A stretch of DNA of 61,087 nt from Thermoleophilia bacterium UBA6103 (GTDB taxonomy: Bacteria; Actinomycetota; Thermoleophilia; UBA2241): NCBI GenBank assembly GCA_002423545.1, contig DIWP01000005.1:29795-90881 (forward strand). Direction: 5' to 3'. Below the pieces are notes generated by a model. It searched no databases and was not told where the DNA came from. It was given only the letters and a program-made list of their open reading frames with translations. The position numbers were made by a program, and so were the translations under genes. Below are positions 8,800 through 17,552 of this stretch, in pieces; the stretch's first letter is position 1, and every line of letters starts with the position of its first letter.

Positions 8800-10005
8800 T
8801 CAGTACACGTGGACGGTCTCGCCGACGTAGGACATGCGGTACGTCCACGGCGCCACCCAGTTCGGCTGGCGCACGCAGCCGTGACTGGCGGGATACGGCG
8901 GCACCGACGGATAGGCGTGCATGGCAAAGCTCGGGTAGAACTCCATGTCCCAGTAGAGCAGGCCGCCGTACGGCGTCGGCGCCGAGTAGGCCTTCCAGAG
9001 GATGCGATGGGTCCCGACCGGCGTGTTGCCGGTCGCCCCTGTGGAGACGTGGATGATGCCGATCGGCGAGCCGTCGCGGACGACCATCAGGATCTGCTTT
9101 CCCTTGCTGATCTCGATGTGCAGGCCGGAACCCGAGTATCTCGGTCGCAGGGTCTTCGCTCGGTCGAGCTTGCGCCAGTCCCGCGGGCCGAAGACGTAGG
9201 TGCGCGGCAGGCCGTAGGCTTTCTGGAAGGCCATGACGGCATCGGCGACGCTGGACGAGTAGTAGGTCGTGAGGCCCGGCGTACGGAAGCGCAGGCGCCG
9301 CAACTCCTTGAGCAGCAGCTTGACGTCGGGGCCGCGCGAGCCGACGCGCAGCGTGCGGAACGTGGTCTTGAAGCGACGGTAGACGGTGCGCTCGCTGAAA
9401 CCGTCGCGGGCCAGCAGGGTGATCTTGACCTTGAACCGCCCCACGCCCGGCGCCGGCAGGCTGAGCCTGGCCTTGCCGTTCCTGACCCAGCGGATGGTCT
9501 TGCCGACCTCCTTGCCGTTGTGGATGACGGCGGCCACGATCTTGCCGCGATACTGCTTCGGGGCCACCACCACTCGCAGCCGGGCCTTGAAGTAGGCCTT
9601 GGCGCCGGTGACCTTGGTGACGATGCGCGGCTGCACACCGAAGGCGAGGTCTGGCCCGACGCTGCCGTCGGCGACCACGCGGGCGGCGACCACGCCACCG
9701 GTCTTGGGCGTGAAGCTGAAGCTGAAGCTGCCGTCGGCGGCGGTGACGACGGTCGCGATGTCGGCGCCGTTGAGCACGATCGCGACCTGCTGGTCGGCCG
9801 CCGCCGGCTGGACCGTGCCGCGCAGCTCGACCTGCTTGCCGTAGACGACGGTGCCCTTGACGAGCTGGTAGTCGATGACCGTGGCGGCGCGAGCGACCGG
9901 GGCGGCGAGCAGCCAGACGGCGAGGAGAAGCAGCACGCCGATCCCGCTGGCCGCCACTCGCGTCCACCACATCCGGTCCCGTCGGCATCGCGCTGCACCG
10001 TGCAT
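8800..10005 (-). CDS. Secreted L,D-transpeptidase (YkuD) with peptidoglycan-binding domain
   Basis: 401 aa cell-wall enzyme that makes 3-3 or lipoprotein-type crosslinks. It has a signal peptide (residues about 10-40, GVLLLLAVWLLAAPVARA), then two beta-rich Ig-like segments (about 42-220). A PG-binding module follows (about 225-285, LRVGSRGPDVKLLLKELRRL). The YkuD catalytic domain (about 290-400) carries the His and Cys motif HAYP...SHGCVR. The ATG at 10003-10005 has a GGGGA ribosome site; in-frame ATGs at 10020 and further upstream are possible. Divergent from serS across about 350 bp. Confidence 0.9.
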   Translation of the reverse strand: MHGAARCRRDRMWWTRVAASGIGVLLLLAVWLLAAPVARAATVIDYQLVKGTVVYGKQVELRGTVQPAAADQQVAIVLNGADIATVVTAADGSFSFSFTPKTGGVVAARVVADGSVGPDLAFGVQPRIVTKVTGAKAYFKARLRVVVAPKQYRGKIVAAVIHNGKEVGKTIRWVRNGKARLSLPAPGVGRFKVKITLLARDGFSERTVYRRFKTTFRTLRVGSRGPDVKLLLKELRRLRFRTPGLTTYYSSSVADAVMAFQKAYGLPRTYVFGPRDWRKLDRAKTLRPRYSGSGLHIEISKGKQILMVVRDGSPIGIIHVSTGATGNTPVGTHRILWKAYSAPTPYGGLLYWDMEFYPSFAMHAYPSVPPYPASHGCVRQPNWVAPWTYRMSYVGETVHVY

Positions 10006-10353
10006 TCGTCCCCACCTCATGCTCGTTCTCATCGGCCACGGCCCGCCGTCGGCGCTGTACGCGCCCGCGACGGGCCGCATCGGAAGGCACATTCTACCGG
10101 GGTCGGCCCCGGACTGCCGCCGTTGCACAGAGAACGCACCGGAGACGGCGAAGCTTAGCCACCGCGGACCGCGCCGACGATCGGCGCCACCGGGCGACGC
10201 GGTCGCCAGACGCGGCCACGGCGCGGTACGATGGACCGGCCGTGCCGGCGTCCGGCCCGCATCCCCGGATGAGCACCCGGGCGACCCGCGTGCCCGCAGG
10301 GGACGATGCACCGTCGGCACGGCGGCGACCCTGTGCCAAGGCGAGGAGAGACG
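10006..10353. other. Divergent intergenic region between the transpeptidase gene and serS
   Basis: No gene recognised in 348 bp. A GTACGATGG sequence at 10226-10234 could give the serS -10 box (TACGAT, 10227-10232). A small hairpin (GGCAC with GTGCC, about 10316-10338) lies just before the serS ribosome site. No T-box specifier/antiterminator pattern was found. Confidence 0.5.
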
Positions 10354-11646
10354 ATGCTCGACGTCAAGCTGGTGCGTTCCCATCCCGAGCTGGTGCGAGA
10401 GGCGCTGCAGCGGCGGGGGAGCACGCAGTCGCTCGATGAGTTCCTCGCCGTGGAAGAGGAGCGCCGGCGGCTCACCACGGCCGTCGAAGAGCGCCGGGCC
10501 ACGCGCAATGCGGTCAGCGAGGAGGTCGCGCGGGCCAAGCGCGCCATGAAGAGCATGGGGCCGGATGAGAAGGCCGCCGCCGAAGCCGCGCTGCAGGAGC
10601 GCTTCGCGGCCATGCGGACGCTCGGCGAGCAGCTCAAGGCCGAGGAGGCGCGCCTGGTCGACATCGAGGCGCGCCTCAAGGACATGCTCCTCGAGATCCC
10701 CAACATCCCGCTCGACGACGTGCCCGAGGGCGGCGAGGACGACAGCGTCGTGCTGCGTCACGAGGGCACGCCGCCGGCCTTCGACTTCGAGGCCCGCGAC
10801 CACCTCGACCTCGGTCTGGCGCTCGACCTCATCGACATGGAACGCGCCGCCAAGGTGAGCGGCTCGCGCTTCGCCTATCTCAAGGGCGACCTCGTCCTCC
10901 TGCAGATGGCCCTGCTGCGCTACGGGCTCGATGTGGTGACCGGCGCCGGCTTCCGGCCGGTCGTGCCGCCGGTGCTGGTGCGGGAAGAGGCCATGTACGG
11001 CACCGGCTTCTTCCCCACCGACCGCCAGCAGGTCTACCAGACGGTCGACGGCGACTGCCTGGTCGGCACCAGCGAGGTACCGCTGGCGGCCATGCACATG
11101 GACGAGATGCTGGCGGCCGAGAGCCTGCCGCTGCGCTATGCCGGCACCTCCACCTGCTTCCGCCGCGAGGCCGGCGCCGCCGGCAAGGACACGCGCGGCA
11201 TCTTCCGTGTCCACCAGTTCGACAAGCTCGAGATGTTCAGCTTCTGCCTGCCCGAGGACGGGCCGGCCGAGCACGAGCTCATCCTCTCCGTCGAGGAAGA
11301 GATCCTGCGCGGCCTGCAGCTCCCCTACCGGGTCGTCAACATCGCCGCCGGCGACCTCGGCGCGCCGGCCGCCAAGAAGTACGACTGCGAGGCCTGGCTG
11401 CCGGGTCAGCAGCGCTACCGCGAGCTGACGAGCTGCTCGGACTGCACCGACTACCAGGCGCGGCGCCTGCAGTGCCGCTACCGCACGGACAAGGGTCCGC
11501 GCTTCGTGCACACGCTCAACGGCACGGCCATCGCCATCGGCCGCACCATCGTCGCCATCATGGAGAACCACCAGCGGGCCGACGGCACCATCGCCGTGCC
11601 GGCCGTCCTGGTCCCCTATCTCGGCAAGGAGCTGCTGGGCGCCTGA
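10354..11646 (+). CDS. serS: Seryl-tRNA synthetase
   Basis: Charges tRNA-Ser with serine in the cytoplasm; 430 aa, full length. The N-terminal tRNA-binding coiled coil spans residues 1-110 (charged helices from LDVKLVRSHPELV). The class II core carries motif 2 around TSTCFRREAGAAGKDTRG and motif 3 near TLNGTAIAIGRTIVAIMEN. ATG 10354 is preceded by GAGGAGAG. Its downstream DNA has three short direct repeats. Four serine tRNA genes lie within 25 kb. Confidence 0.97.
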   Translation: MLDVKLVRSHPELVREALQRRGSTQSLDEFLAVEEERRRLTTAVEERRATRNAVSEEVARAKRAMKSMGPDEKAAAEAALQERFAAMRTLGEQLKAEEARLVDIEARLKDMLLEIPNIPLDDVPEGGEDDSVVLRHEGTPPAFDFEARDHLDLGLALDLIDMERAAKVSGSRFAYLKGDLVLLQMALLRYGLDVVTGAGFRPVVPPVLVREEAMYGTGFFPTDRQQVYQTVDGDCLVGTSEVPLAAMHMDEMLAAESLPLRYAGTSTCFRREAGAAGKDTRGIFRVHQFDKLEMFSFCLPEDGPAEHELILSVEEEILRGLQLPYRVVNIAAGDLGAPAAKKYDCEAWLPGQQRYRELTSCSDCTDYQARRLQCRYRTDKGPRFVHTLNGTAIAIGRTIVAIMENHQRADGTIAVPAVLVPYLGKELLGA

Positions 11647-11701
11647 TCGTCACAGGACTGGGCGCCTGACCTTCACAGCGCTCAACGCCCGATCGTCACA
11701 G
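11637..11701. repeat. Three imperfect direct repeats at the serS 3' end
   Basis: Units GGGCGCCTGATCGTCACAG (11637), GGGCGCCTGACCTTCACAG (11660) and ACGCCCGATCGTCACAG (11685), spaced 23-25 bp. The first overlaps the last codons of serS. Probably a small local tandem duplication; no function visible. Confidence 0.7.
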
Positions 11702-11815
11702 CGCCCGCAGCCGGCCGCTCAGCTGCTACCATCTGCGGAGCGATCCTCAAGGACTGCGGGGCAACGGCCGAAAAGCCCCTCGGAGCATCGTCAAGAGTCC
11801 AGGCACAGAGGTGAC

Positions 11816-14800
11816 GTGACGGACACCACCGACGAGCACGTGCAGAGCTGCGACGGCCTCGCGGTCATCGACGGCGAGTATGAGACCGCGTTCCGGCATG
11901 CCCCCGAGCCGTTGTGGCTGGAGGATCATTCGGACGTTCGCCGCCGGCTCATCGAGCTCCGTCTACTCGACGACCCCCGGGCGCCGGTCGACCTGGCCGG
12001 ACATCTCATCGCTCGCCCCGACCTGTTGCGCGACGTTGTCGCTCGCGTCCGGATCCTCGACGTCAACGATGCCACCCTGTCGCGCTGGGGACTGCGATCG
12101 CTGGATGAGCTGCGCGAACGGCTCGCCGACCTGTACACGCAACAGACGCTCGAGTTGCATGCCCGCCTCTACGCCGCCCTGGCGCGGGGGGAGACGGTGT
12201 TCTCCGGCGACGACGTCAATGCGCTGGTCGACGGCGGGAGCATCCGCACGCTGACGTTGTGGGCCGTGCAGCCGGGCTGTGAGGAAGACTGGCGACGGCT
12301 CGTCATCGTCGACGTCGACATCACCGACAGGGTCCGAGCCGAGGACCTGGTCCGCACGCAGCGCGACGCCGCCGTCGCCCTCAGCATGCCCGGAGACCGG
12401 TCCGGTCTGTTCTCGCGGCTCATCGAGACGTTGATGCGACTCGAGGAGATCGACGCCGCCGGCATCCACGTCCGTGACGACGCGAGCGGCGACCTCGTGT
12501 TGGCCGCGCACGCCGGTGTGTCGAAGGCGTTTGCCGCCGCGACCGGACGCTTTCCCAGAGGGTCGACCCAACTCTCGACCCTCTACTCCGGCGAGGCGCA
12601 CTTCACAAGCTGCCGACAGTTCGGGACACTCCTCGACGGACGGTTGAACGGCGTCGCCGCAGAGGCTCAAGGACTCCTGGCACTCGCCTCAGCGCCGGTC
12701 CTACACCAGGGCACCCTGGTCGCCGTGGTCACGGTCTCCTCCCGGACCGTGGAGAGCTTCTCGGCGGCCACACGCTCTCTGCTCGAGTCGGTGCTGGCGG
12801 TGACCGGCGGTGCCTTCGCCCGGCTGGCGGCCGAGGAGGAGGCGCGGCGTCGGCTGCGTTACCTCGAGGCCGTCGCCGACATCCAGCACGAGCTGCTGGC
12901 GCGACACGACGGGCTGCCGTTCGACCGCGTCCTGCCACGCCTGCTCGACGTCTCCGGCGCCGACCGCGTCTACGTCTTCGAGCAGCGTCTCGGCACTGCC
13001 GGCGAGCCGCGTATCGAACCGATGGCCGAGTACGTGGTGCCGGGCGTGAAGCGTCAGATGGACGATCCCACCTTCCGCGACTTCTCCTGGGACTCTTTTG
13101 GCCACGCATGGCGGGCCCCACTCGAATGCGGCGAGTCGATCGCCGTGCTGCGTCACGAGCTTGCTCCCGAGCAGCGCGCCGGCTTCGACGCCAAAGACGT
13201 CCTGGCCCTGCTGCTGCTCCCACTGACCGTCGCCGGAGAGCTGCGCGGCATGATCGGCTTCGACAACTGTCACGCCGAGCTGCCCTGGCCGGAGCCCGAT
13301 GTGGCCCTGCTGGCCTCGGCCGCCGCCGCCATCTCCACCGCTCTGGAGCGCCAGGTGGCGCTGCAGGACCTGCGCGCCGAGTCGGCGCGCAGCAGCGCTC
13401 TGATGGAGGCCAGCCGCAGCATCACCTCGACCCTGGACTTCGACCAGGTCCTGGCGACGATCGCCCGTCAGGCGGCCGAGACCCTCGACTGCAGCCAGTG
13501 CGTCATTTGGGAGCACCTGTCTGAGACGAACGAAGAGGTCTTCCTCTCCCTCTACGAGCGCGAGCCCCGACCAGGACTGCAGGAGAAGCTGGCCGGAGCC
13601 CGCTACTCGCTGGCCGATCGGCCCCATGAATCGGGGATGCTGCGAGACGGCGATGTCGTCGAGGAACGCCTCGCCGACCCGCGCCTCCATCCGTTGGTCC
13701 GCGCCGAGATGGAGGCCTGGGGAGAGCGCGCCACGCTGCGCGTGCCGCTAGTCGTCTCGGGCACACTCTTCGGCGAGATGATCGTCATCGAGACAGACCG
13801 TGACCGGCACTTCTCCCCCGCCGAGCGGCGCCTCGCCGCCGGTCTCGGCGAGCTGGCGGCGGCCGCCCTGAGCAACGCCCGGCTCCATCGTCGCGTCCAG
13901 GACCAGCTGGCCCTGCGACACGAGCTGCTCGACCTCAGCGAGTCGCTGCTGAGCAGCCTCGCCGAGCCGGAGGTCTTTGCCCGCACCGCCGAGCTGCTGC
14001 GCCGTCTCGTCGACTACGACAGCCTGTCGCTGGGCGCCGTCGACGACGTCGCCGGACGCGTCACCGTGATCCACGCCGCCGGCAAGGACGCCGAGCTGAT
14101 GCAGGGGCAGCAGTTCTCCAGCCACACCGGTGTCACCGGCAGCGTCCTGGCCGCCGACGCCGCGGAGCTGGTCAACGACATGCTGCACGACCCGCGCGCG
14201 GAACCGGTGCCGGGCACCGATCAGGAGGAGCAGGCCTCGATCATCGTGCCGCTGCGACTGGGGACCCGCCGCGGCGTGCTGCTCGTGGACCGTTTCGGCG
14301 GCCGGCGGTTCGCCGCCGACGACCTCGAGACGGTGCGGCTGTTCGCCGGGCTCGCCGCGGTGGCGCTCGAGAACGCCCGCCTGTACCACACCGCCGAAGA
14401 GCAGGCCATCAGCGACGGCCTCACCGGCCTGTACAACCACCGTCACTTCTATGAGCGCCTCGAGCAGGAGATCGCGCGAGCCCGCCGCTCCGACGAGCCG
14501 CTGGCCCTCCTGATGATCGACATCGACGACTTCAAGCAGCTCAACGACCGCTTCGGCCATCCCGTCGGCGACGATGTACTGCGCTCCATCGGCCTCATCC
14601 TGCAGGCCGGCACGCGGCACGGCGTCGACCTCCCCGCCCGCTACGGCGGCGAGGAGTTCGCGGTGATCCTGCCCGGTACGCGCGCGACGGCCGGCCCCGA
14701 CGGCGGCGGGGCTCCCGAGGAGCCGCCGGACGGCTACCCGGGCGAACGCAGCGCCGTCGCCGTGGCCGAGCGCATCCGCGAAGCGGTGGAGCGTGGGACG

Positions 14801-14989
14801 GTCGTCCAGCACTCGTCGGCAGACGAGTCTGAGCCGGCGCCGGAGCTCGGCGTCACGGTGAGCATCGGCGTGGCCGTGTTCCCCACCACGGCCTCGACGA
14901 TGAGCGAGCTCGTGGCCCAGGCCGATGCGGCGCTGTACCTCGCCAAGCGGCGCGGCAAGGACCGCGTCGAGGCGTACGGCATCCGCTGA
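11816..14989 (+). CDS. Multi-GAF diguanylate cyclase (PAS-GAF-GGDEF sensor)
   Basis: 1057 aa cytoplasmic sensor making cyclic di-GMP. Order: PAS-like region (about 15-175, ending VIVDVDITDRVRAEDLV), four GAF-like domains (about 180-335, 345-515, 535-690, 710-865), then GGDEF (about 868-1055). The active-site motif is RYGGEEF near 943 and the metal aspartate lies in LLMIDIDDFKQLND. About 30 extra residues rich in Gly/Pro/Glu interrupt the GGDEF domain after GGEEF. The residues before RYGGEEF read RHGVDLPA, so the usual RxxD product-inhibition site is not intact. GTG start with GAGGTGAC upstream. No TM helices. Confidence 0.93.
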   Translation: MTDTTDEHVQSCDGLAVIDGEYETAFRHAPEPLWLEDHSDVRRRLIELRLLDDPRAPVDLAGHLIARPDLLRDVVARVRILDVNDATLSRWGLRSLDELRERLADLYTQQTLELHARLYAALARGETVFSGDDVNALVDGGSIRTLTLWAVQPGCEEDWRRLVIVDVDITDRVRAEDLVRTQRDAAVALSMPGDRSGLFSRLIETLMRLEEIDAAGIHVRDDASGDLVLAAHAGVSKAFAAATGRFPRGSTQLSTLYSGEAHFTSCRQFGTLLDGRLNGVAAEAQGLLALASAPVLHQGTLVAVVTVSSRTVESFSAATRSLLESVLAVTGGAFARLAAEEEARRRLRYLEAVADIQHELLARHDGLPFDRVLPRLLDVSGADRVYVFEQRLGTAGEPRIEPMAEYVVPGVKRQMDDPTFRDFSWDSFGHAWRAPLECGESIAVLRHELAPEQRAGFDAKDVLALLLLPLTVAGELRGMIGFDNCHAELPWPEPDVALLASAAAAISTALERQVALQDLRAESARSSALMEASRSITSTLDFDQVLATIARQAAETLDCSQCVIWEHLSETNEEVFLSLYEREPRPGLQEKLAGARYSLADRPHESGMLRDGDVVEERLADPRLHPLVRAEMEAWGERATLRVPLVVSGTLFGEMIVIETDRDRHFSPAERRLAAGLGELAAAALSNARLHRRVQDQLALRHELLDLSESLLSSLAEPEVFARTAELLRRLVDYDSLSLGAVDDVAGRVTVIHAAGKDAELMQGQQFSSHTGVTGSVLAADAAELVNDMLHDPRAEPVPGTDQEEQASIIVPLRLGTRRGVLLVDRFGGRRFAADDLETVRLFAGLAAVALENARLYHTAEEQAISDGLTGLYNHRHFYERLEQEIARARRSDEPLALLMIDIDDFKQLNDRFGHPVGDDVLRSIGLILQAGTRHGVDLPARYGGEEFAVILPGTRATAGPDGGGAPEEPPDGYPGERSAVAVAERIREAVERGTVVQHSSADESEPAPELGVTVSIGVAVFPTTASTMSELVAQADAALYLAKRRGKDRVEAYGIR

Positions 14990-15072
14990 CCCGGCCGCCC
15001 TCGGCCTGCGGACATGCCGCCGGCCCTCGGAGGAGACCCCGACTCGCGCGGCGCGGCCGTGGCGCGGCGCGG

Positions 15073-15078
15073 TACACT
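15073..15078 (+). promoter_or_regulatory. -10 box TACACT of tRNA-Ser(TGA)
   Basis: TACACT in CGGTACACTGATATC ends 7 bases before the first tRNA base, the spacing expected if transcription starts at or next to the mature 5' end. Confidence 0.55.
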
Positions 15079-15085
15079 GATATCG

Positions 15086-15178
15086 GGAGGGGTGGCAGAG
15101 CGGTCGATCGCAGCGGTCTTGAAAACCGCCAGGCCCACACCATGGGTCTCGTGGGTTCGAATCCCACCCCCTCCGCCA
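15086..15178 (+). tRNA. tRNA-Ser(TGA)
   Basis: Acceptor GGAGGGG pairs with CCCCTCC, discriminator G, encoded CCA. Anticodon loop CTTGAAA gives TGA. Long serine-type variable arm (GGCCCACACCATGGGTCTC) and T-loop GGTTCGAATCC. Confidence 0.96.
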
Positions 15179-15313
15179 CATCACAGTCGTGAGACGCGTG
15201 AGACGTTCGTCTCGTCGCGACGTGTCACTGTCTGAAGCATGCCGCCACCGCGATACGGCGTCGGACCCGGGCAGGCGACGCGAGCGGCGACACCACTCTC
15301 CGGAGGTCGATCG

Positions 15314-15517
15314 ATGGACTGCAAGAAAGAGGCCAACCTCGCCGTCTGCACCTGCACCTACGAGCCATGCTCCCGCAAGGGCACCTGCTGCGACTGTGTC
15401 GCCTACCACCTGCAAGCCCGGGAGCTGCCGGGCTGCGTCTTCGACGAGCGCGGCGAACGGACCTACGACCGCTCCTTCGAGCATTTCGCGCGGCTGGTCG
15501 CGGAAGGACGCATCTGA
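15314..15517 (+). CDS. Small cysteine-rich DUF6485 family protein
   Basis: 67 aa. Seven Cys lie in the pattern CKKEANLAVCTCTYEPCSRK, then GTCCDCVAYH, plus one in LPGCVFDE. This matches the DUF6485 family and suggests metal binding (Zn or Fe-S), though no function is known. ATG 15314 follows GGAGG at about 8 nt; an upstream in-frame ATG at 15239 lacks a site. It stands alone between tRNA-Ser and the metalloprotease gene. Confidence 0.85.
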   Translation: MDCKKEANLAVCTCTYEPCSRKGTCCDCVAYHLQARELPGCVFDERGERTYDRSFEHFARLVAEGRI

Positions 15518-15632
15518 TCCGTTGTCACGACCGGCAACGCCGGACGTCAGATATCCTCAGGTGGCCACGTTGAGATAGGTGGGACCAGGCCGGGCCGAGG
15601 CCGACGCGTGCCTCGAGACGCAAGGAGGATGA

Positions 15633-17399
15633 GTGAGGCGAGCAGCAGTGATGCCTGCGCCCACAGTCGCGATCGTCGTCGCCGCGGCTGTCCTTGCCGT
15701 CACCATCCTGGTCTGCCTGGACCCGGGCCGTGCCGACGCCCTGACGCGGGCGCCCGGCCTCGACGAGCTGACGCGGCGGGCCGCCACCATCGTCGTCGCC
15801 GAGGCCACCGCGGCCCGCTCCTTCCGCAGCGCCGATCCGCGGCCGACGGCCGGGTACCGCGGCAGCATCCTCACCGACGTGCACCTGCGCGTGTCGCGCG
15901 TGCTCAAGGGGACTGCCGCGCGCCGCCTCGTGGTCTCCGTCCCCGGCGGCACCCTCGGACGCGAGACGATCGAGAGCCCCGACGCCCCCGCCTTCGTGCT
16001 GCACGGCGCCTATCTGGTCTTCCTCGACCGGCAGGGCGCCATCGTCGCCTGGCAGCGCGGGCAGCCGCGGATCCTCGCCGGTGAGGTGCCTCAGCTCGGG
16101 CGTTCGCTGCGCGCGACCATGGCGCGCATCGCGCGCCTCACCGGTCGTCCGGCGGCGGTACTGGGGCCCCTCCCCGCCGTCGCGACGAGCGGCGCGGGCG
16201 GGCGGCAACGGGACGCCGAGCCGGCCATGCCGACCGCGGCCGCGGCCGTCGATGCGGCCGCCGGCGCCGCCCCGGCCGCGCGCGACGACCTGCCCGTCAT
16301 CGTGTCCATCACGCCCGATCTGGCCGCCGCCGGGACCGGTACCATCGTCACCGTCGGCGGCAGCGGCTTCGGCGACGCCGCCGGATCGGTCGGTTTCTTC
16401 TACCAGGACGACGCCCCGCTGATCGAGGCGCCGATCGTCTCCTGGAGTCCCACGACCATCCGCTGCCGCGTGCCGACCGACATCATCGACGGCTACCCCG
16501 CCTCGGCCGGCTCCGGACCGGTCTACGTGGTGCGTGCCGACGGCGTGCTGAGCAACGGTCGACCCTTCACCGTCACCTTCGGGTACGGTGGCGCGCAGTG
16601 GCCGCGTAGCCGCTGTCCCTACAAGGTCGAGTACGGCGGCGGCGCGGCGTTCAAGGCGGCCATCGACGCGGCCGCGCAGACGTGGACCGCGGCCGCCGGC
16701 GGCCGCTTCCGCTTCATCGATCGCGGCCGGGTCCAGCGCCGGGCGACCCGGCCGGGCGACGGTCGCAACACCATCGGCTGGGCGACAGACCTCCCGGCCG
16801 ACGTGGTGGCGTCGGCCTGGCGCACCTCCATCGGCGGCGCCCTGATCGAGACCGACCTTGTCTTCAACGCGGCCTACGACTGGAGCGCCGCAAGCGATCC
16901 TGATGCCATGGACGTGCAGACCGTCGCCCTCCACGAACTGGGACACTGGCTCAATCTCCGCGACCTGTACGGCGACGCCGACGCGGCCAAGGTGATGTAC
17001 GGCTTCAGCGCCGACGGCGACATCAAGCAAACGCTCTCGACGGACGACGTCGCCGGCGCCCGCTGGATCTACTCGCCGGCACGCCGCGATCGCACACGTC
17101 CGCGCACGCTGGCTCGCCGCGAGAAGATACGGCGCGGCCGCACCGTCCGCCTGTCGTTCCGGGTCAGAGACGCCCGCTACTCGTGCGGCGCCGCCCGGAT
17201 ACGCATAGTGGTGCGGAACGCGCGCGGGCACAGGGTCGCCGTCATCACCGGCGGCATGGTGCCCACCAACACGTGGACCGACCTGCCCTACCGGCGCGTC
17301 CGGCTGCCGCGCGGCACCTATCGCTGGTACGTCTACGCGACCGACCTTGCCGGCAACAAGCAGGTCCGGGTCGGCTCCAACCGCCTGATCGTCCGCTGA
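15633..17399 (+). CDS. Secreted matrixin-like zinc metalloprotease with IPT/TIG domain
   Basis: 588 aa. Signal peptide in residues 1-36 (VAIVVAAAVLAVTILVC). Residues 40-180 are an unassigned beta-rich domain. An IPT/TIG-type Ig fold follows (about 225-320, VIVSITPDLAAAGTGTIVTV). The protease domain (about 325-480) has the zinc motif HELGHWLNLRDLYGD and a Met-turn-like VMYGFS, typical of matrixins (HExxHxxxxxxD variant). The C-terminal 110 residues are another beta domain. GTG 15633 follows AAGGAGG. It faces the YCF48-repeat gene. Confidence 0.85.
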   Translation: MRRAAVMPAPTVAIVVAAAVLAVTILVCLDPGRADALTRAPGLDELTRRAATIVVAEATAARSFRSADPRPTAGYRGSILTDVHLRVSRVLKGTAARRLVVSVPGGTLGRETIESPDAPAFVLHGAYLVFLDRQGAIVAWQRGQPRILAGEVPQLGRSLRATMARIARLTGRPAAVLGPLPAVATSGAGGRQRDAEPAMPTAAAAVDAAAGAAPAARDDLPVIVSITPDLAAAGTGTIVTVGGSGFGDAAGSVGFFYQDDAPLIEAPIVSWSPTTIRCRVPTDIIDGYPASAGSGPVYVVRADGVLSNGRPFTVTFGYGGAQWPRSRCPYKVEYGGGAAFKAAIDAAAQTWTAAAGGRFRFIDRGRVQRRATRPGDGRNTIGWATDLPADVVASAWRTSIGGALIETDLVFNAAYDWSAASDPDAMDVQTVALHELGHWLNLRDLYGDADAAKVMYGFSADGDIKQTLSTDDVAGARWIYSPARRDRTRPRTLARREKIRRGRTVRLSFRVRDARYSCGAARIRIVVRNARGHRVAVITGGMVPTNTWTDLPYRRVRLPRGTYRWYVYATDLAGNKQVRVGSNRLIVR

Positions 17400-17422
17400 G
17401 CGGCGACCGCGGCGGTCGCCGC
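17400..17422 (+). terminator. Hairpin directly after the metalloprotease stop
   Basis: GCGGCGACCG and CGGTCGCCGC form a 10-bp perfect stem with a 3-base loop beginning at the stop codon edge. No T-run follows, as is usual in such GC-rich genomes. Confidence 0.5.
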
Positions 17423-17552
17423 GACGGTTCGGCGGCATCGGAGCCTCCGCGGCGATCCCATCAAACACCGCCGGTCGGCCGGCGACCATCACGGTGCAGC
17501 GGTGACCGCCAGGACGCGGCGGAGACCGCGTCGGGGCGGCGTGGGTTCCGCG

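Noticed and set aside
10100..10353. T-box leader of serS
   Set aside because: No specifier loop, no conserved antiterminator T-box sequence, only a small hairpin.
11740..11815. Cyclic di-GMP riboswitch before the diguanylate cyclase gene
   Set aside because: The sequence has paired segments but lacks the conserved GEMM core (tetraloop-receptor and GCAAAGCC-type block).
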